Source: Accumulibacter sp964420975
GTDB lineage: Bacteria; Pseudomonadota; Gammaproteobacteria; Burkholderiales; Rhodocyclaceae
Reading direction: 5' to 3'
Assembly (NCBI GenBank): GCA_964420975.1
Contig: CAYQVH010000007.1
Location: 62,001 to 126,000 of the forward strand
Length of the DNA stretch: 64,000 nt
In this document: positions 35,199 to 42,960 of the stretch, one piece after another
Numbering within the stretch: the first letter of the stretch is position 1
How the letters are laid out: each line of letters begins with the position of its first letter
The notes under the pieces: generated by a model
The model's input: the letters and a program-made list of their open reading frames with translations, nothing else
What the model was told of the DNA's origin: nothing
Database searches by the model: none
Position numbers and translations under genes: made by a program

Positions 35199-36779
35199 GT
35201 GGGTCACACGAGCGCGGTGCGCGCGCGTGACCTGTCGATGATTTCCAGGTTTTGTCGGTTCCTGGGGTCTGTCCGGTGGTCGGGACGGCTGGTCGCTGGA
35301 TGGGCGCTGGGATGGATGCTGGCGTTGGGTCCGGCGGTGGCTGCCGAGACCATCGCCAGTTCGGGTGGCGGTCTTGAAACGCGCCGGGTTCTGTACGAGG
35401 GTGAGGGGGGAGCCGCCTGTTCGGACTACCTGGCCGGTGTGCTCGCCTGGCAACGCCGCGGTGGCGACTGGCGCGACGCCAAAGGCAAGCCATTTGGCGA
35501 GCAGCCCTATAGCGACAGCCTTGTCGGCCCGGGATCAACCATTTTCGACATCACCGAGCTGATGCGCAAGTGGGGAACCGCCGGGGAGCGCAGAGGAACC
35601 TTGTTTCTGCGCCGCACCAGTGGCAACGGCTATGCAAGCTTTGCCAGCCGCGAAGCACGGGGCGTCGCGGACTGGCCGCTGCTGGTTCTTGAGTTCTCCG
35701 GCGGACGCCGGGAGATGCTCAAGCCGACCGGAGATACCCATCTCGATTGTTCGACCTACCGTTCTCAGGGTCGCAGCGATAGTCTGCGGATCGTTGGTGC
35801 GAGCAGTGTGTTGCTCGAATTCCCCTTGCCGTCGGCAGCGGCTCTACGGGGATTGACGCGGGCGCAACTTGTGCTAACGACTGTCCAGCCGACGGGCGGG
35901 GGTCCGCTGCGTATTGGCGTCTTTGAGGCGGCGATCCCTTCCTTCCCAAGTGCGGCGGCCGAGCCGGGACTGGCAACGAACTACCCCGGCGACGCCGGGA
36001 TCGAGCGTGATGGCGACGTCGTGTTTGCTACCAGCTTCGACGAATCCGGCCCTTGGCGATCGCGCTGGGCGAGGGAATCGGCCGGGGACGGCGAACCGGT
36101 AAAGGACGATCCGGCCAACCTATTTGAAGCGTTAGCCGGGAAAGCTTTGCGCATCATTCTCAAGAAAGGAAGCAACCTCGGTCTCGACCTTCGCCTTAAC
36201 CTGCGCGACCATGGTGGAGAGACTTCGGAACTGTTTGTCCGTTATTACTTGCGCTTGGGTAATGACTGGGATCCCACCGTCGAAGGCGGCAAACTACCAG
36301 GCCTCGCGGGAACCTATGGCAAGGCAGGCTGGGGTGGGCGGCGCTCTGACGGAAGTAACGGATGGTCGCTGCGCGCGTCGTTTCTGCGCGCTTTTTCACC
36401 GGATCATCCGATGTACGGACTGACGCAGCTGGCGACCTACGCTTACCACGCCGACATGGCGAGCGCCTACGGTGACCACTGGATCTGGCCCGGTGCGCTC
36501 TTGCAGCGTAACCGGTGGTACTGCATCGAACAACACGTGCGACTGAATCGTCCCGGCGGCGCCGACGGTCTGTTCCGGGTGTGGATTGACGGGAGCCTCG
36601 TTCTCGACCGGCCTAACCTGCGCTTGCGTACGCTGGACAACATCAAGATCGAGAATTTCTGGCTCAACGTTTACCACGGCGGTACAGCCGTCTCGCCCTA
36701 CGATCAGCGCCTCTACGTCGACAATGTGGTGATCGCGCGCCGCTACATCGGGCCGATGCTTCCCGCATCGAAGCGCTGA
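35199..36779 (+). CDS. secreted polysaccharide lyase-like protein (PL14-like domain with N-terminal DNRLRE-like domain)
   Basis: This protein of about 510-526 residues has an N-terminal signal peptide (LVAGWALGWMLALGPAVAA). The first part (about 50-230) resembles a DNRLRE-type beta domain (TIFDITELMRKWGTAGERRGTLFLRR). The second (about 270-515) resembles PL14-type alginate lyases: FVRYYLRLGNDWDPTVEGGKLPGLAGTYGKAGWGG, WYCIEQHVRLNRPGGADGLFRVWIDG and a final DNVVIARRYIG strand. A periplasmic or secreted lyase that trims a uronate-containing polymer is inferred, and it fits algD at 24744. Starts are GTG 35199 or ATG 35238; neither has a clear ribosome site. It is the last gene of the plus-strand block. 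Confidence 0.75.
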   Translation: MGHTSAVRARDLSMISRFCRFLGSVRWSGRLVAGWALGWMLALGPAVAAETIASSGGGLETRRVLYEGEGGAACSDYLAGVLAWQRRGGDWRDAKGKPFGEQPYSDSLVGPGSTIFDITELMRKWGTAGERRGTLFLRRTSGNGYASFASREARGVADWPLLVLEFSGGRREMLKPTGDTHLDCSTYRSQGRSDSLRIVGASSVLLEFPLPSAAALRGLTRAQLVLTTVQPTGGGPLRIGVFEAAIPSFPSAAAEPGLATNYPGDAGIERDGDVVFATSFDESGPWRSRWARESAGDGEPVKDDPANLFEALAGKALRIILKKGSNLGLDLRLNLRDHGGETSELFVRYYLRLGNDWDPTVEGGKLPGLAGTYGKAGWGGRRSDGSNGWSLRASFLRAFSPDHPMYGLTQLATYAYHADMASAYGDHWIWPGALLQRNRWYCIEQHVRLNRPGGADGLFRVWIDGSLVLDRPNLRLRTLDNIKIENFWLNVYHGGTAVSPYDQRLYVDNVVIARRYIGPMLPASKR

Positions 36780-36806
36780 ACGCGGACGTGCGGTTTCCTG
36801 CCTGGA

Positions 36807-38018
36807 TCAGAACCAGCCGATCGCGTTGCGTACGTCGCGGAAGAACGGCTGGACGTCCTGGCGGCTCCACACGTAGTAACGAACCGATGGACGCAGGAAG
36901 TCGGCAAGAAAGCGGGCGATCTCGTAGCCCGGCCGGCGTTGGAAACTGCGATCGCGAATCTTTCCCGGTTGCAGGAGTATGCGTTGCAGGCGCTTGAGTT
37001 CGGTCGCAACCATGCGGACGCGCAGCGTGTTGCGTAGCGGGGGAAGCGGCGGCAAGGTTCCGAGCCCCTGCAGCGAATAGGCGAGGAGGCCGAAGCCGGC
37101 GCCGCATTGCGAAGCGAGTGGAAAGCTGCCCCAGAAACGGCCATTGACTTCCATCAGCACGGCACGGTCTTGCTTGGCGTCATATCGGAACTCGACCATC
37201 GCCACACCCTCCCAGCCGATTTCCTGGAGAAGCCGTATCGACTGTTCCTGGAGATCGGCAAACCGATCGAGCGGAACTGCGTCACAAACGCTCGAAAATC
37301 CCCCCTCGGGTGGCCACTCGGCAATCCTTAAGTGCTGAAAGCGCCGTACCGCCTCTCCCTGATGCATGAAGAAGAATTGACCTAGCCCGACTCCCGAACA
37401 ATACTCCTGTACCAGAGGCCATTCGCCTAGCGGGCGGTAACGCTCGCACGCCTGAAGAAACTCTGCCGCGGAGTACACGTATTCGGCCTTAACCAGCTCG
37501 ATTCCCTGCGCACCGAGCTTGCCGGCGACGGCGTTCGGGTCGGACCATTTGAGTACGGCGGGAAAGGGGAAGCTGTCAGCGATCTCCTCGACCGCAAGCC
37601 AACTCGTCGGTTCGGCGCTTCTCGGCAACGATAGCCCGACGCGTTCGGCGACGCGCAGCGTGGCCTGCTTGTCGAGCACAATCGAGAACGCTTCTTTCGG
37701 TGGCAACACCGGCTTCAGCGCCCCGAGCTGGCCTTCGCTCGCCATCAGCCACGCGAGGTTGGGTTCAGAAATCGCCAACAGGATCCCTGCCCCGTAGCGT
37801 TCGCCCAGGGCGCGCAGCTCTGCCAAGCCCTGGTCACAACGCGGATGACGAAGAACGACGCCGGCGGTCAGAAAGCGCGAGACGAGGCCAATCGCGCGTT
37901 CTTCGAGGGCGACGCCGATCACGGGAACGCCGGCCGCGCCCAGCTCGCGGATGAGGCTGAGGCCAATTTGAGTCTCAATCCCGAGCACATAACAGGGAAC
38001 TTGCGGTCGCTCGCTCAT
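36807..38018 (-). CDS. ATP-grasp family ligase
   Basis: This 403-residue protein has an N-terminal pre-ATP-grasp part (YVLGIETQIGLSLIRELGAAGVPVIGVALEERAIGL). The ATP-grasp domain follows: LDKQATLRVAERVGLSLPRSAEP, FPAVLKWSDPNAV, VQEYCSGVGLGQFFFM and the metal/nucleotide site MEVNGRFWGSFPLASQCGAGF. It activates a carboxylate as an acyl phosphate and joins it to an amine or thiol; substrates are unknown. ATG 38018 overlaps the end of the upstream deacetylase-like gene by four bases (ATGA), so the two are coupled. It is the third gene of a minus-strand trio that runs convergently to the EPS operon. Confidence 0.88.
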   Translation of the reverse strand: MSERPQVPCYVLGIETQIGLSLIRELGAAGVPVIGVALEERAIGLVSRFLTAGVVLRHPRCDQGLAELRALGERYGAGILLAISEPNLAWLMASEGQLGALKPVLPPKEAFSIVLDKQATLRVAERVGLSLPRSAEPTSWLAVEEIADSFPFPAVLKWSDPNAVAGKLGAQGIELVKAEYVYSAAEFLQACERYRPLGEWPLVQEYCSGVGLGQFFFMHQGEAVRRFQHLRIAEWPPEGGFSSVCDAVPLDRFADLQEQSIRLLQEIGWEGVAMVEFRYDAKQDRAVLMEVNGRFWGSFPLASQCGAGFGLLAYSLQGLGTLPPLPPLRNTLRVRMVATELKRLQRILLQPGKIRDRSFQRRPGYEIARFLADFLRPSVRYYVWSRQDVQPFFRDVRNAIGWF

Positions 38019-38989
38019 CCGACGATCCGGCGTAACAGTTGCTCGCCGTGTCGGCGCAAGGTCGGGCCCAGTTTGGCTTTCGGCAGAGGCGCCCTGATCG
38101 CCGGATTCGCGATCACGGGCGTGCGGTCGAGGGTGGCGGCACGAAAACGATCTCGTTCGGCGGCCAGGTAAGCGCAGAGCGCCGCGAACCGGCGGACGAC
38201 GATCCTGTCCGGATCGCAGCCTTTCTGGCAGAGCATCTCGAAGTTGTGCGAAAGAATCACGAAGTGCTCGGTTCCGCTCTCGTAAGCCGAGTTCAGCGCG
38301 GTGCGCAATTCGCCAAAACTGCACGATCCCACCTGTGCCGGACGCCAGCGACCCGTTCCGTCTTCGATGACGGTCAGCGGCAACAGGGTCAGGTCCTGAA
38401 ACACTTGCGGCTGCGTCAATTCGATCTGCCCACGCAGGTCGGCACCGCTGACGCCATGAACCGCGCTCAGACTGCTGTCCACGGCGACGTTGCACTGGCG
38501 CAACGCGCGAAAGGTGTCGCCATTGCAGGCGAAGCTCCCGGCGCGGAAGGCGTTGATCTTCCGACACCCGACCTGAGCCAGTAAATCCAGGCCGAGCTGG
38601 AGGAGAATCGTCTGCTCCTCAAGCGAGTAGTAGCACAGATGCTGCCTCTTTTGAGTGGCTCCGGGAAAAGGGAGGGGTCGCAGTTCGTCGGCCCACTCAG
38701 GATGCAGGTGGAGTTCGACGTCGTGGTCTCTGTGCCGGATCAGATCGACGATCGTTGCCAGGTGTTCGACGCCGAAGCGCGCCGCGAACAGCGGTTCAAC
38801 AAAGAAAACTCCCGGCAAACCGTGGCGATCCAGGATCTCCAAGGTTTTCGGCAGCGCGTAGTCGCCCTTCGCCGAACGGCCGTAAATGTAGCGTTTGACC
38901 GCACCCGGGAAGCGCCCGTCGAGATCGTCCCAGCTGTTGCACCAGAGTTCAATGTCGAAGGTCAGGTAGACGTTCATCGGTTGACGCAT
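38015..38989 (-). CDS. polysaccharide deacetylase-like protein
   Basis: This 324-residue protein has a NodB-like fold: VYLTFDIELWCNSWDDLDG (acidic catalytic strand), HRDHDVELHLHPEWADEL (His ligands), INAFRAGSFACNGDTFRALRQC (motif 3, RAGSF) and HFVILSHNFEML near the end. It differs from the two plus-strand deacetylases and resembles those that occur with ATP-grasp genes. ATG 38989 was chosen because it has a good ribosome site (AAAGGAAG) and overlaps the phosphatase gene by 16 bases. Its substrate, probably a glycan amide, is unknown. Confidence 0.83.
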   Translation of the reverse strand: MRQPMNVYLTFDIELWCNSWDDLDGRFPGAVKRYIYGRSAKGDYALPKTLEILDRHGLPGVFFVEPLFAARFGVEHLATIVDLIRHRDHDVELHLHPEWADELRPLPFPGATQKRQHLCYYSLEEQTILLQLGLDLLAQVGCRKINAFRAGSFACNGDTFRALRQCNVAVDSSLSAVHGVSGADLRGQIELTQPQVFQDLTLLPLTVIEDGTGRWRPAQVGSCSFGELRTALNSAYESGTEHFVILSHNFEMLCQKGCDPDRIVVRRFAALCAYLAAERDRFRAATLDRTPVIANPAIRAPLPKAKLGPTLRRHGEQLLRRIVG

Positions 38990-39588
38990 GGACTTCCTTT
39001 CCTCCGCAGCTCGTCGACCAGGTTTGACACCGCCGAAAAGAGGATGGCAAAGCACGTTCGAAAGTAAGCGTCGCTGTGATGATGCGGATCATGGATATGA
39101 ATCCGGTGTGGGCGCGCCCAGTGTCCCAACAGTGCAATCGCGTGGGCCGGTATCCCGCGGCGAACAAGTTCGCGGGCGTGCCGGACTTCCATGACCAGCA
39201 GAAGATCGCCGGTCTGAAACGTGTAGTCGTCGAAGTTGGTCGCCCGGTGGCCATCGAGACCGATGCCATAGACTGGCGCTGTCGTCAATGCCTTGTCAAA
39301 GGCGGGCGCTCCGGTGGTCGTTGACAAACCGATCGAAGTGGTTTCGGCGCCGCAGCGCTCGGCGACGGCTCCGGCAAATGCGCTCCGATTAATATTGCCG
39401 AGACAGACAAATACCAGCCGCTGAACAGTTTCGGGATCGAGGCGAACAAAGGTTCGCAGGCGACCACTGAGGAACTCGATTTCGCCGAGCGCAAGACGCA
39501 CGAAGCCGCGAAGATTGCCGTAGCTTACATCGAGAAGCGAGCCAACGGTCTCGCTGATTCCACAGTCTGTCGTTGTCAGGTGCGTCAC
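38974..39588 (-). CDS. low-molecular-weight protein tyrosine phosphatase-like protein
   Basis: This 204-residue protein contains the LMW-PTP signature: the P-loop CLGNINRS (Cys62, Arg68) and the general acid in HDPHHHSDAYF. An extra 57 residues precede the phosphatase domain, whereas Wzb-like enzymes start almost at the P-loop. In polysaccharide loci these phosphatases reverse BY-kinase phosphorylation, so the kinase encoded at 8397-9407 is the likely substrate (inference). It is the first gene of the minus-strand trio with the deacetylase-like and ATP-grasp genes. Confidence 0.88.
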   Translation of the reverse strand: MTHLTTTDCGISETVGSLLDVSYGNLRGFVRLALGEIEFLSGRLRTFVRLDPETVQRLVFVCLGNINRSAFAGAVAERCGAETTSIGLSTTTGAPAFDKALTTAPVYGIGLDGHRATNFDDYTFQTGDLLLVMEVRHARELVRRGIPAHAIALLGHWARPHRIHIHDPHHHSDAYFRTCFAILFSAVSNLVDELRRKGSPCVNR

Positions 39589-40093
39589 GCAAGGAAGGCG
39601 TCAGAAGTCGGGACGACGGTCGGCCGTCGTACGGTCACGTGCAGCAATATCTGGTTGCGGGGCCATCGGCCGGCCCTCTCTTATTGCCCGACTTCGAAAG
39701 GGGGCGGTGGCAACGGCTCGCCCACTCCGGGCTGATCGTCGTCACACGGGCTTCACCCAATGCCGTGACGCCGCGCTTCGGAGCTGGGTGAGATCGGCGC
39801 CAGAACCTCTTGCGCAACCGAACGCGATAGTAATGGGTATTCCCTAGCACTTCAATGTTCCTTTGGCAGCGAGCGCGGCGCCCAGGTTGCTGGCGCACCG
39901 AAGCGGCCGCTCGTCGAACCGACGCCGGAGTGGCTTGCGAACGGCGGGGAGGAGGACGTCGGCCAACAAGGGGGGATGCGCGTTAGTTGGTCAATCTGCC
40001 TGCCGTGACGAGATTAAGGCGCTTTCGGTTGCGGCGGTTCTATGGTTGCCGCGACGTGAAGCGTGCGAGCGGCCTGCTTCGGAGGAACAGACT
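39589..40093. other. non-coding region between the phosphatase trio and the small lipoprotein gene
   Basis: About 505 bases with no credible gene. It should contain the minus-strand promoter of the phosphatase trio (candidate at 39710-39724) and the plus-strand promoter of the lipoprotein. I see no repeat, tRNA or transposon trace. Confidence 0.6.
39710..39724 (-). promoter_or_regulatory. possible sigma-54 promoter ahead of the phosphatase-deacetylase-ATP-grasp trio
   Basis: On the minus strand TGGGCGA is followed after four bases by TTGC. GG and GC are ten bases apart, and TGG plus TTGC match the -24/-12 consensus. The start would be near 39698, about 110 bases before the phosphatase gene. 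This would place the trio under the same sigma factor as the main EPS genes. Confidence 0.4.
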
Positions 40094-40390
40094 GTGAACC
40101 GAATCCTGCGCTTCGGCGCCACCTTGCCGCTCTTGTTGGTTGCCGCTTGCTCGACCATCGTCCCGACCGGACCCGACACCTACATGATTTCGGACATCGC
40201 CGGTTGGGTGAATTACAACCGGGCTAGCGGTTTCTGCCGCGACCAGAACAAGGACATGTTGCCGGTCGCGAGCAGCTCGTACTACGGGAGCCTCAATACG
40301 CCCGAGTATCCGAAAGTGTTTTTCAAGTGCGTTCCGTTGTCGGAGGCGTCACGCGAGGAGCCGGCGACGGCGAAGACACCTGGAGGGTAA
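40094..40390 (+). CDS. small lipoprotein of unknown function
   Basis: This 98-residue protein has a type II signal peptide with lipobox LVAACS near residue 16-21. The mature part (DTYMISD... SGFCRDQNKDMLPVASSS... PKVFFKCVPLS) has two further cysteines that may pair. This layout recurs in small, mostly uncharacterised proteobacterial lipoproteins. GTG 40094 is set by a very good ribosome site, GGAGGA, seven bases upstream; the longer frame upstream gives Arg-rich, non-protein-like sequence. The function is unknown. Confidence 0.8.
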   Translation: MNRILRFGATLPLLLVAACSTIVPTGPDTYMISDIAGWVNYNRASGFCRDQNKDMLPVASSSYYGSLNTPEYPKVFFKCVPLSEASREEPATAKTPGG

Positions 40391-40412
40391 AGCCGTCGGT
40401 GCAGCCGTCGTC

Positions 40413-40907
40413 TCACTCCTCGAGCAGGCTGCGCAGCATCCAGGCCGTTTTCTCATGCACCTCGAGGCGTTGTGTCAGCAGATCGGCCGTTGGCTGGTCG
40501 TTGGCTGCATCGACGATCGGAAACAGCTCGCGCGCGGTACGCGCCGTCGCCTCCTGGGCGGTTACCAGATAGCGAATCATCTCGATCGCTTTGGGCACGC
40601 CTTCGACTTCCTTGATCGAGGCGAGGCGGGTGAACTCGCGGTACGTCCCGGGAGCAGGGTGGCCGAGAGCGCGTATCCGCTCGGCGATGACGTCGAGCGC
40701 CGTCCACTGCTCGGTGTACTGCTCCATGAACATGAGATGCAGCGTGTTGAACATTGGTCCGGTAACGTTCCAGTGGAAGTTGTGCGTCATCAGGTACAAG
40801 GTGTAGCTGTCAGCGAGCAATGTGGCCAGCCCCTTGGCGATTTTTTCGCGTTCGCTGGCGCCGATGCCAATGTTGATCGAGGGGGCGGTCGCATTCTTGG
40901 TTTTCAT
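40413..40907 (-). CDS. dps: Dps-family DNA-binding/ferritin-like protein
   Basis: This 164-residue protein belongs to the family whose dodecamers oxidise and store iron and, in some cases, coat DNA in stress. Ferroxidase ligands can be read off: His45 and His57 on one subunit side, Asp72 and Glu76 on the other, with the same spacing as in E. coli Dps. It has the family patterns THNFHWNVTG and EQWTALDVIAERIRALG. A short Lys-containing N-terminus (MKTKNA) precedes the fold. The ATG 40907 start has GAGGAG upstream. A candidate promoter lies at 41011-41039 with an inverted repeat just behind the -35. Confidence 0.95.
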   Translation of the reverse strand: MKTKNATAPSINIGIGASEREKIAKGLATLLADSYTLYLMTHNFHWNVTGPMFNTLHLMFMEQYTEQWTALDVIAERIRALGHPAPGTYREFTRLASIKEVEGVPKAIEMIRYLVTAQEATARTARELFPIVDAANDQPTADLLTQRLEVHEKTAWMLRSLLEE

Positions 40908-41010
40908 CGTCAGACTCCTCACAAGGTAGAAGGTGTTCCAGACGCCGTTGCGTCCGGGTGCGGGAAAGCGAGCCGGCTTCCGTTTCTGCTGTCTGCTTCC
41001 CGATGAGTCG

Positions 41011-41039
41011 ATTCTAGGACCGCGCCAACTGTCGCGCAA
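41011..41039 (-). promoter_or_regulatory. candidate dps promoter
   Basis: On the minus strand TTGCGC (41034-41039) and TAGAAT (41011-41016) are 17 bases apart. The -10 matches five of six consensus positions. It is about 100 bases before the dps start. Confidence 0.45.
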
Positions 41040-41040
41040 A

Positions 41041-41057
41041 TTGATTGTTTGCATCAA
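41041..41057. promoter_or_regulatory. inverted repeat abutting the dps promoter
   Basis: TTGAT (41041-41045) and ATCAA (41053-41057) form an inverted repeat with a 7-base centre, directly upstream of the dps -35 element and between two divergent genes. Activators such as OxyR bind there in other bacteria. The spacing is wrong for an FNR box, which needs four central bases. Confidence 0.3.
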
Positions 41058-41123
41058 ATCGATTGACGATGACTATTCTCGCCCCGACTCGCATGGGGTC
41101 TCTCGGCAGCGTACCGGGCGTCG

Positions 41124-41129
41124 TATAAT
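41124..41129 (+). promoter_or_regulatory. consensus -10 element of the argS promoter
   Basis: A perfect TATAAT without a good -35. Transcription would start near 41136, which places the in-frame ATG at 41128 upstream of the transcript and favours ATG 41167 as the argS start. Confidence 0.5.
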
Positions 41130-41166
41130 GTTGGGCTTGACCGATTCGCCAACCCAGCCCCCCCCG

Positions 41167-42939
41167 ATGAGTCAGCACCTTAAGCTTCACGTTGCCGAAT
41201 TGGTGCGGACAGCGCTAGACAGCGTTGCCCCGGCCGAGAACGATTGTGCGATCCACATCGAACGTCCGAAGCTGGCGTCGCATGGGGATCTGTCGTGCAA
41301 TGTCGCGCTGCAGCTGGCGCGATCGTTGCGGCGCAACCCTCGGCAACTCGCCGACCTGCTGAGGTCGGAGCTACCGTTTTCGCCGCTAGTGGACAAGACT
41401 GAGGTTGCCGGAGGCGGTTTTATCAACTTTCACTTGACGCCTGAAGCCAAGGTCGGCGTCGTTCGCGAGGCGCTCGAACGAGGGCAGGACTTCGGCCGTT
41501 CGCCGATCGGCGGGGGGCGCAAAGTGCTTGTCGAGTTCGTTTCTGCCAATCCGACCGGCCCCTTGCACGTCGGACACGGTCGTGGCGCGGCTTACGGCGA
41601 CAGTTTGGGCAAGTTGCTGGCGTTCGCCGGCTGGGACGTGACGAGTGAGTACTACGTCAATGACGCCGGGCGGCAGATGGACATTCTCGCCCTTTCCACC
41701 TGGCTGCGCTACCTCGAACTGGCGTGCAGTCTGCCGGGGCCGGAGTGGTTTCCGCCGAACGCGTACCAGGGCGACTACGTGCGCGAGATGGCGCGGCAAT
41801 TGTTGGCTGCGCACGGCGAGCGTTTTCGGCGGCCAGCGAACGCCATTCTGGAAGGTGCGCCGGGGCTGCCCGATGCTGAGCGGACCGATCCCGCCGCCGT
41901 CCAGCAGCGGGAGGCGCAGCTTGATGCGCTGATCGCCAACGCCAAGCAATTGCTTGGCGCCGACTGGCGCTACGTGCACGACTTCGTGCTGACCGAGCAA
42001 CTCGCCGATTGTCGCGGCGACCTCGAAGCGACCGGGGTTTCTTTTGACGTTTGGTTCTCAGAACAGTCGTTGTTCGATACCGGTCTCGTCGCGCGTTGTG
42101 TCGCCGAACTCGACAAGGCCGGCCACCTCTACGTCCAGGATGGCGCTCGCTGGTTCCGATCGACGGCCTTTGGCGACGAGAAGGATCGTGTCGTTCAGCG
42201 TGACAACGGTCTGTATACCTATTTCGCGTCCGATATTGCGTATCACCTCAACAAATATGAACGCGGTTTTGATCGCCTGATCAACGTCTGGGGCGCCGAT
42301 CATCACGGCTATATCGCTCGCGTTAAGGGTGCGGTGAGCGCGCTCGGGTTCGATGCCGGCCGACTTGATGTTGCGCTGGTTCAGTTTGCAGTCCTCTATC
42401 GTTCTGGTTGGAAGGCTTCCATGTCGACGCGTTCGGGCGATTTTGTCACGCTACGCACCCTGCGCGAAGAAGTGGGGGCCGACGCCTGTCGTTTCTTTTA
42501 CGTTCTGCGCAAGTCGGATCAGCATCTCGATTTTGACCTCGACCTCGCCAAAAGTCAGTCCAACGACAATCCGGTGTACTACATCCAGTACGCGCATGCA
42601 CGCGTGCGCTCGCTGCTCGCGCAGTGGGGGGGCGATACGCAGTCGCTGGTGGCAGTCGACCTCAGTCCTTTGGTCGGGCTACGAGAAGTCGCCCTGGCGT
42701 CGAAGATCGGAGAGTTCTCCGAAATCGTCGACACGGCGGCGGCCGAAATGGCACCGCACCTGATCGCCTTCTACCTCCGGGATCTGGCCGCCGAATTCCA
42801 CAGCCACTACAATGCCGAACGAATTCTCGTGGACCAGTCGGAGATCCGGGACGCACGGCTGGCCTTGGCGCTTGCAGTAGGTCAGGTGATTCGCAACGGG
42901 ATGGCGATTCTCGGTGTCAGTTGCCCCGAGTCGATGTAG
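41167..42939 (+). CDS. argS: arginyl-tRNA synthetase
   Basis: This 590-residue cytoplasmic class I synthetase charges tRNA-Arg. It has the N-terminal ArgS additional domain (HVAELVRTALDSVAP...), the HIGH-type motif HVGHGRGAAYGD, a KMSKS-like motif MSTRSGDF and a C-terminal helical anticodon-binding DALR domain (RDLAAEFHSHYNAERIL). The length is usual. Start ATG 41167 was preferred because the only alternative, ATG 41128, overlaps a consensus -10 element; neither has a good ribosome site. The order argS, SPOR protein, dsbA, SDR is common in betaproteobacteria. Confidence 0.96.
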   Translation: MSQHLKLHVAELVRTALDSVAPAENDCAIHIERPKLASHGDLSCNVALQLARSLRRNPRQLADLLRSELPFSPLVDKTEVAGGGFINFHLTPEAKVGVVREALERGQDFGRSPIGGGRKVLVEFVSANPTGPLHVGHGRGAAYGDSLGKLLAFAGWDVTSEYYVNDAGRQMDILALSTWLRYLELACSLPGPEWFPPNAYQGDYVREMARQLLAAHGERFRRPANAILEGAPGLPDAERTDPAAVQQREAQLDALIANAKQLLGADWRYVHDFVLTEQLADCRGDLEATGVSFDVWFSEQSLFDTGLVARCVAELDKAGHLYVQDGARWFRSTAFGDEKDRVVQRDNGLYTYFASDIAYHLNKYERGFDRLINVWGADHHGYIARVKGAVSALGFDAGRLDVALVQFAVLYRSGWKASMSTRSGDFVTLRTLREEVGADACRFFYVLRKSDQHLDFDLDLAKSQSNDNPVYYIQYAHARVRSLLAQWGGDTQSLVAVDLSPLVGLREVALASKIGEFSEIVDTAAAEMAPHLIAFYLRDLAAEFHSHYNAERILVDQSEIRDARLALALAVGQVIRNGMAILGVSCPESM

Positions 42940-42960
42940 TTCGAAGGACAGAGGTGTCGC

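Noticed and set aside
39635..39898. 87-residue minus-strand frame in the gap before the phosphatase gene
   Set aside because: Arg-rich, no ribosome site, no domain; it overlaps the candidate promoter.
41041..41057. TTGAT...ATCAA as an FNR box at dps
   Set aside because: The central spacer is 7 bases; FNR boxes have 4.
41128..41166. Earlier argS start at ATG 41128
   Set aside because: It overlaps a perfect TATAAT, so it would lie upstream of the likely transcript start, and it adds a Pro-rich stretch not typical of ArgS.
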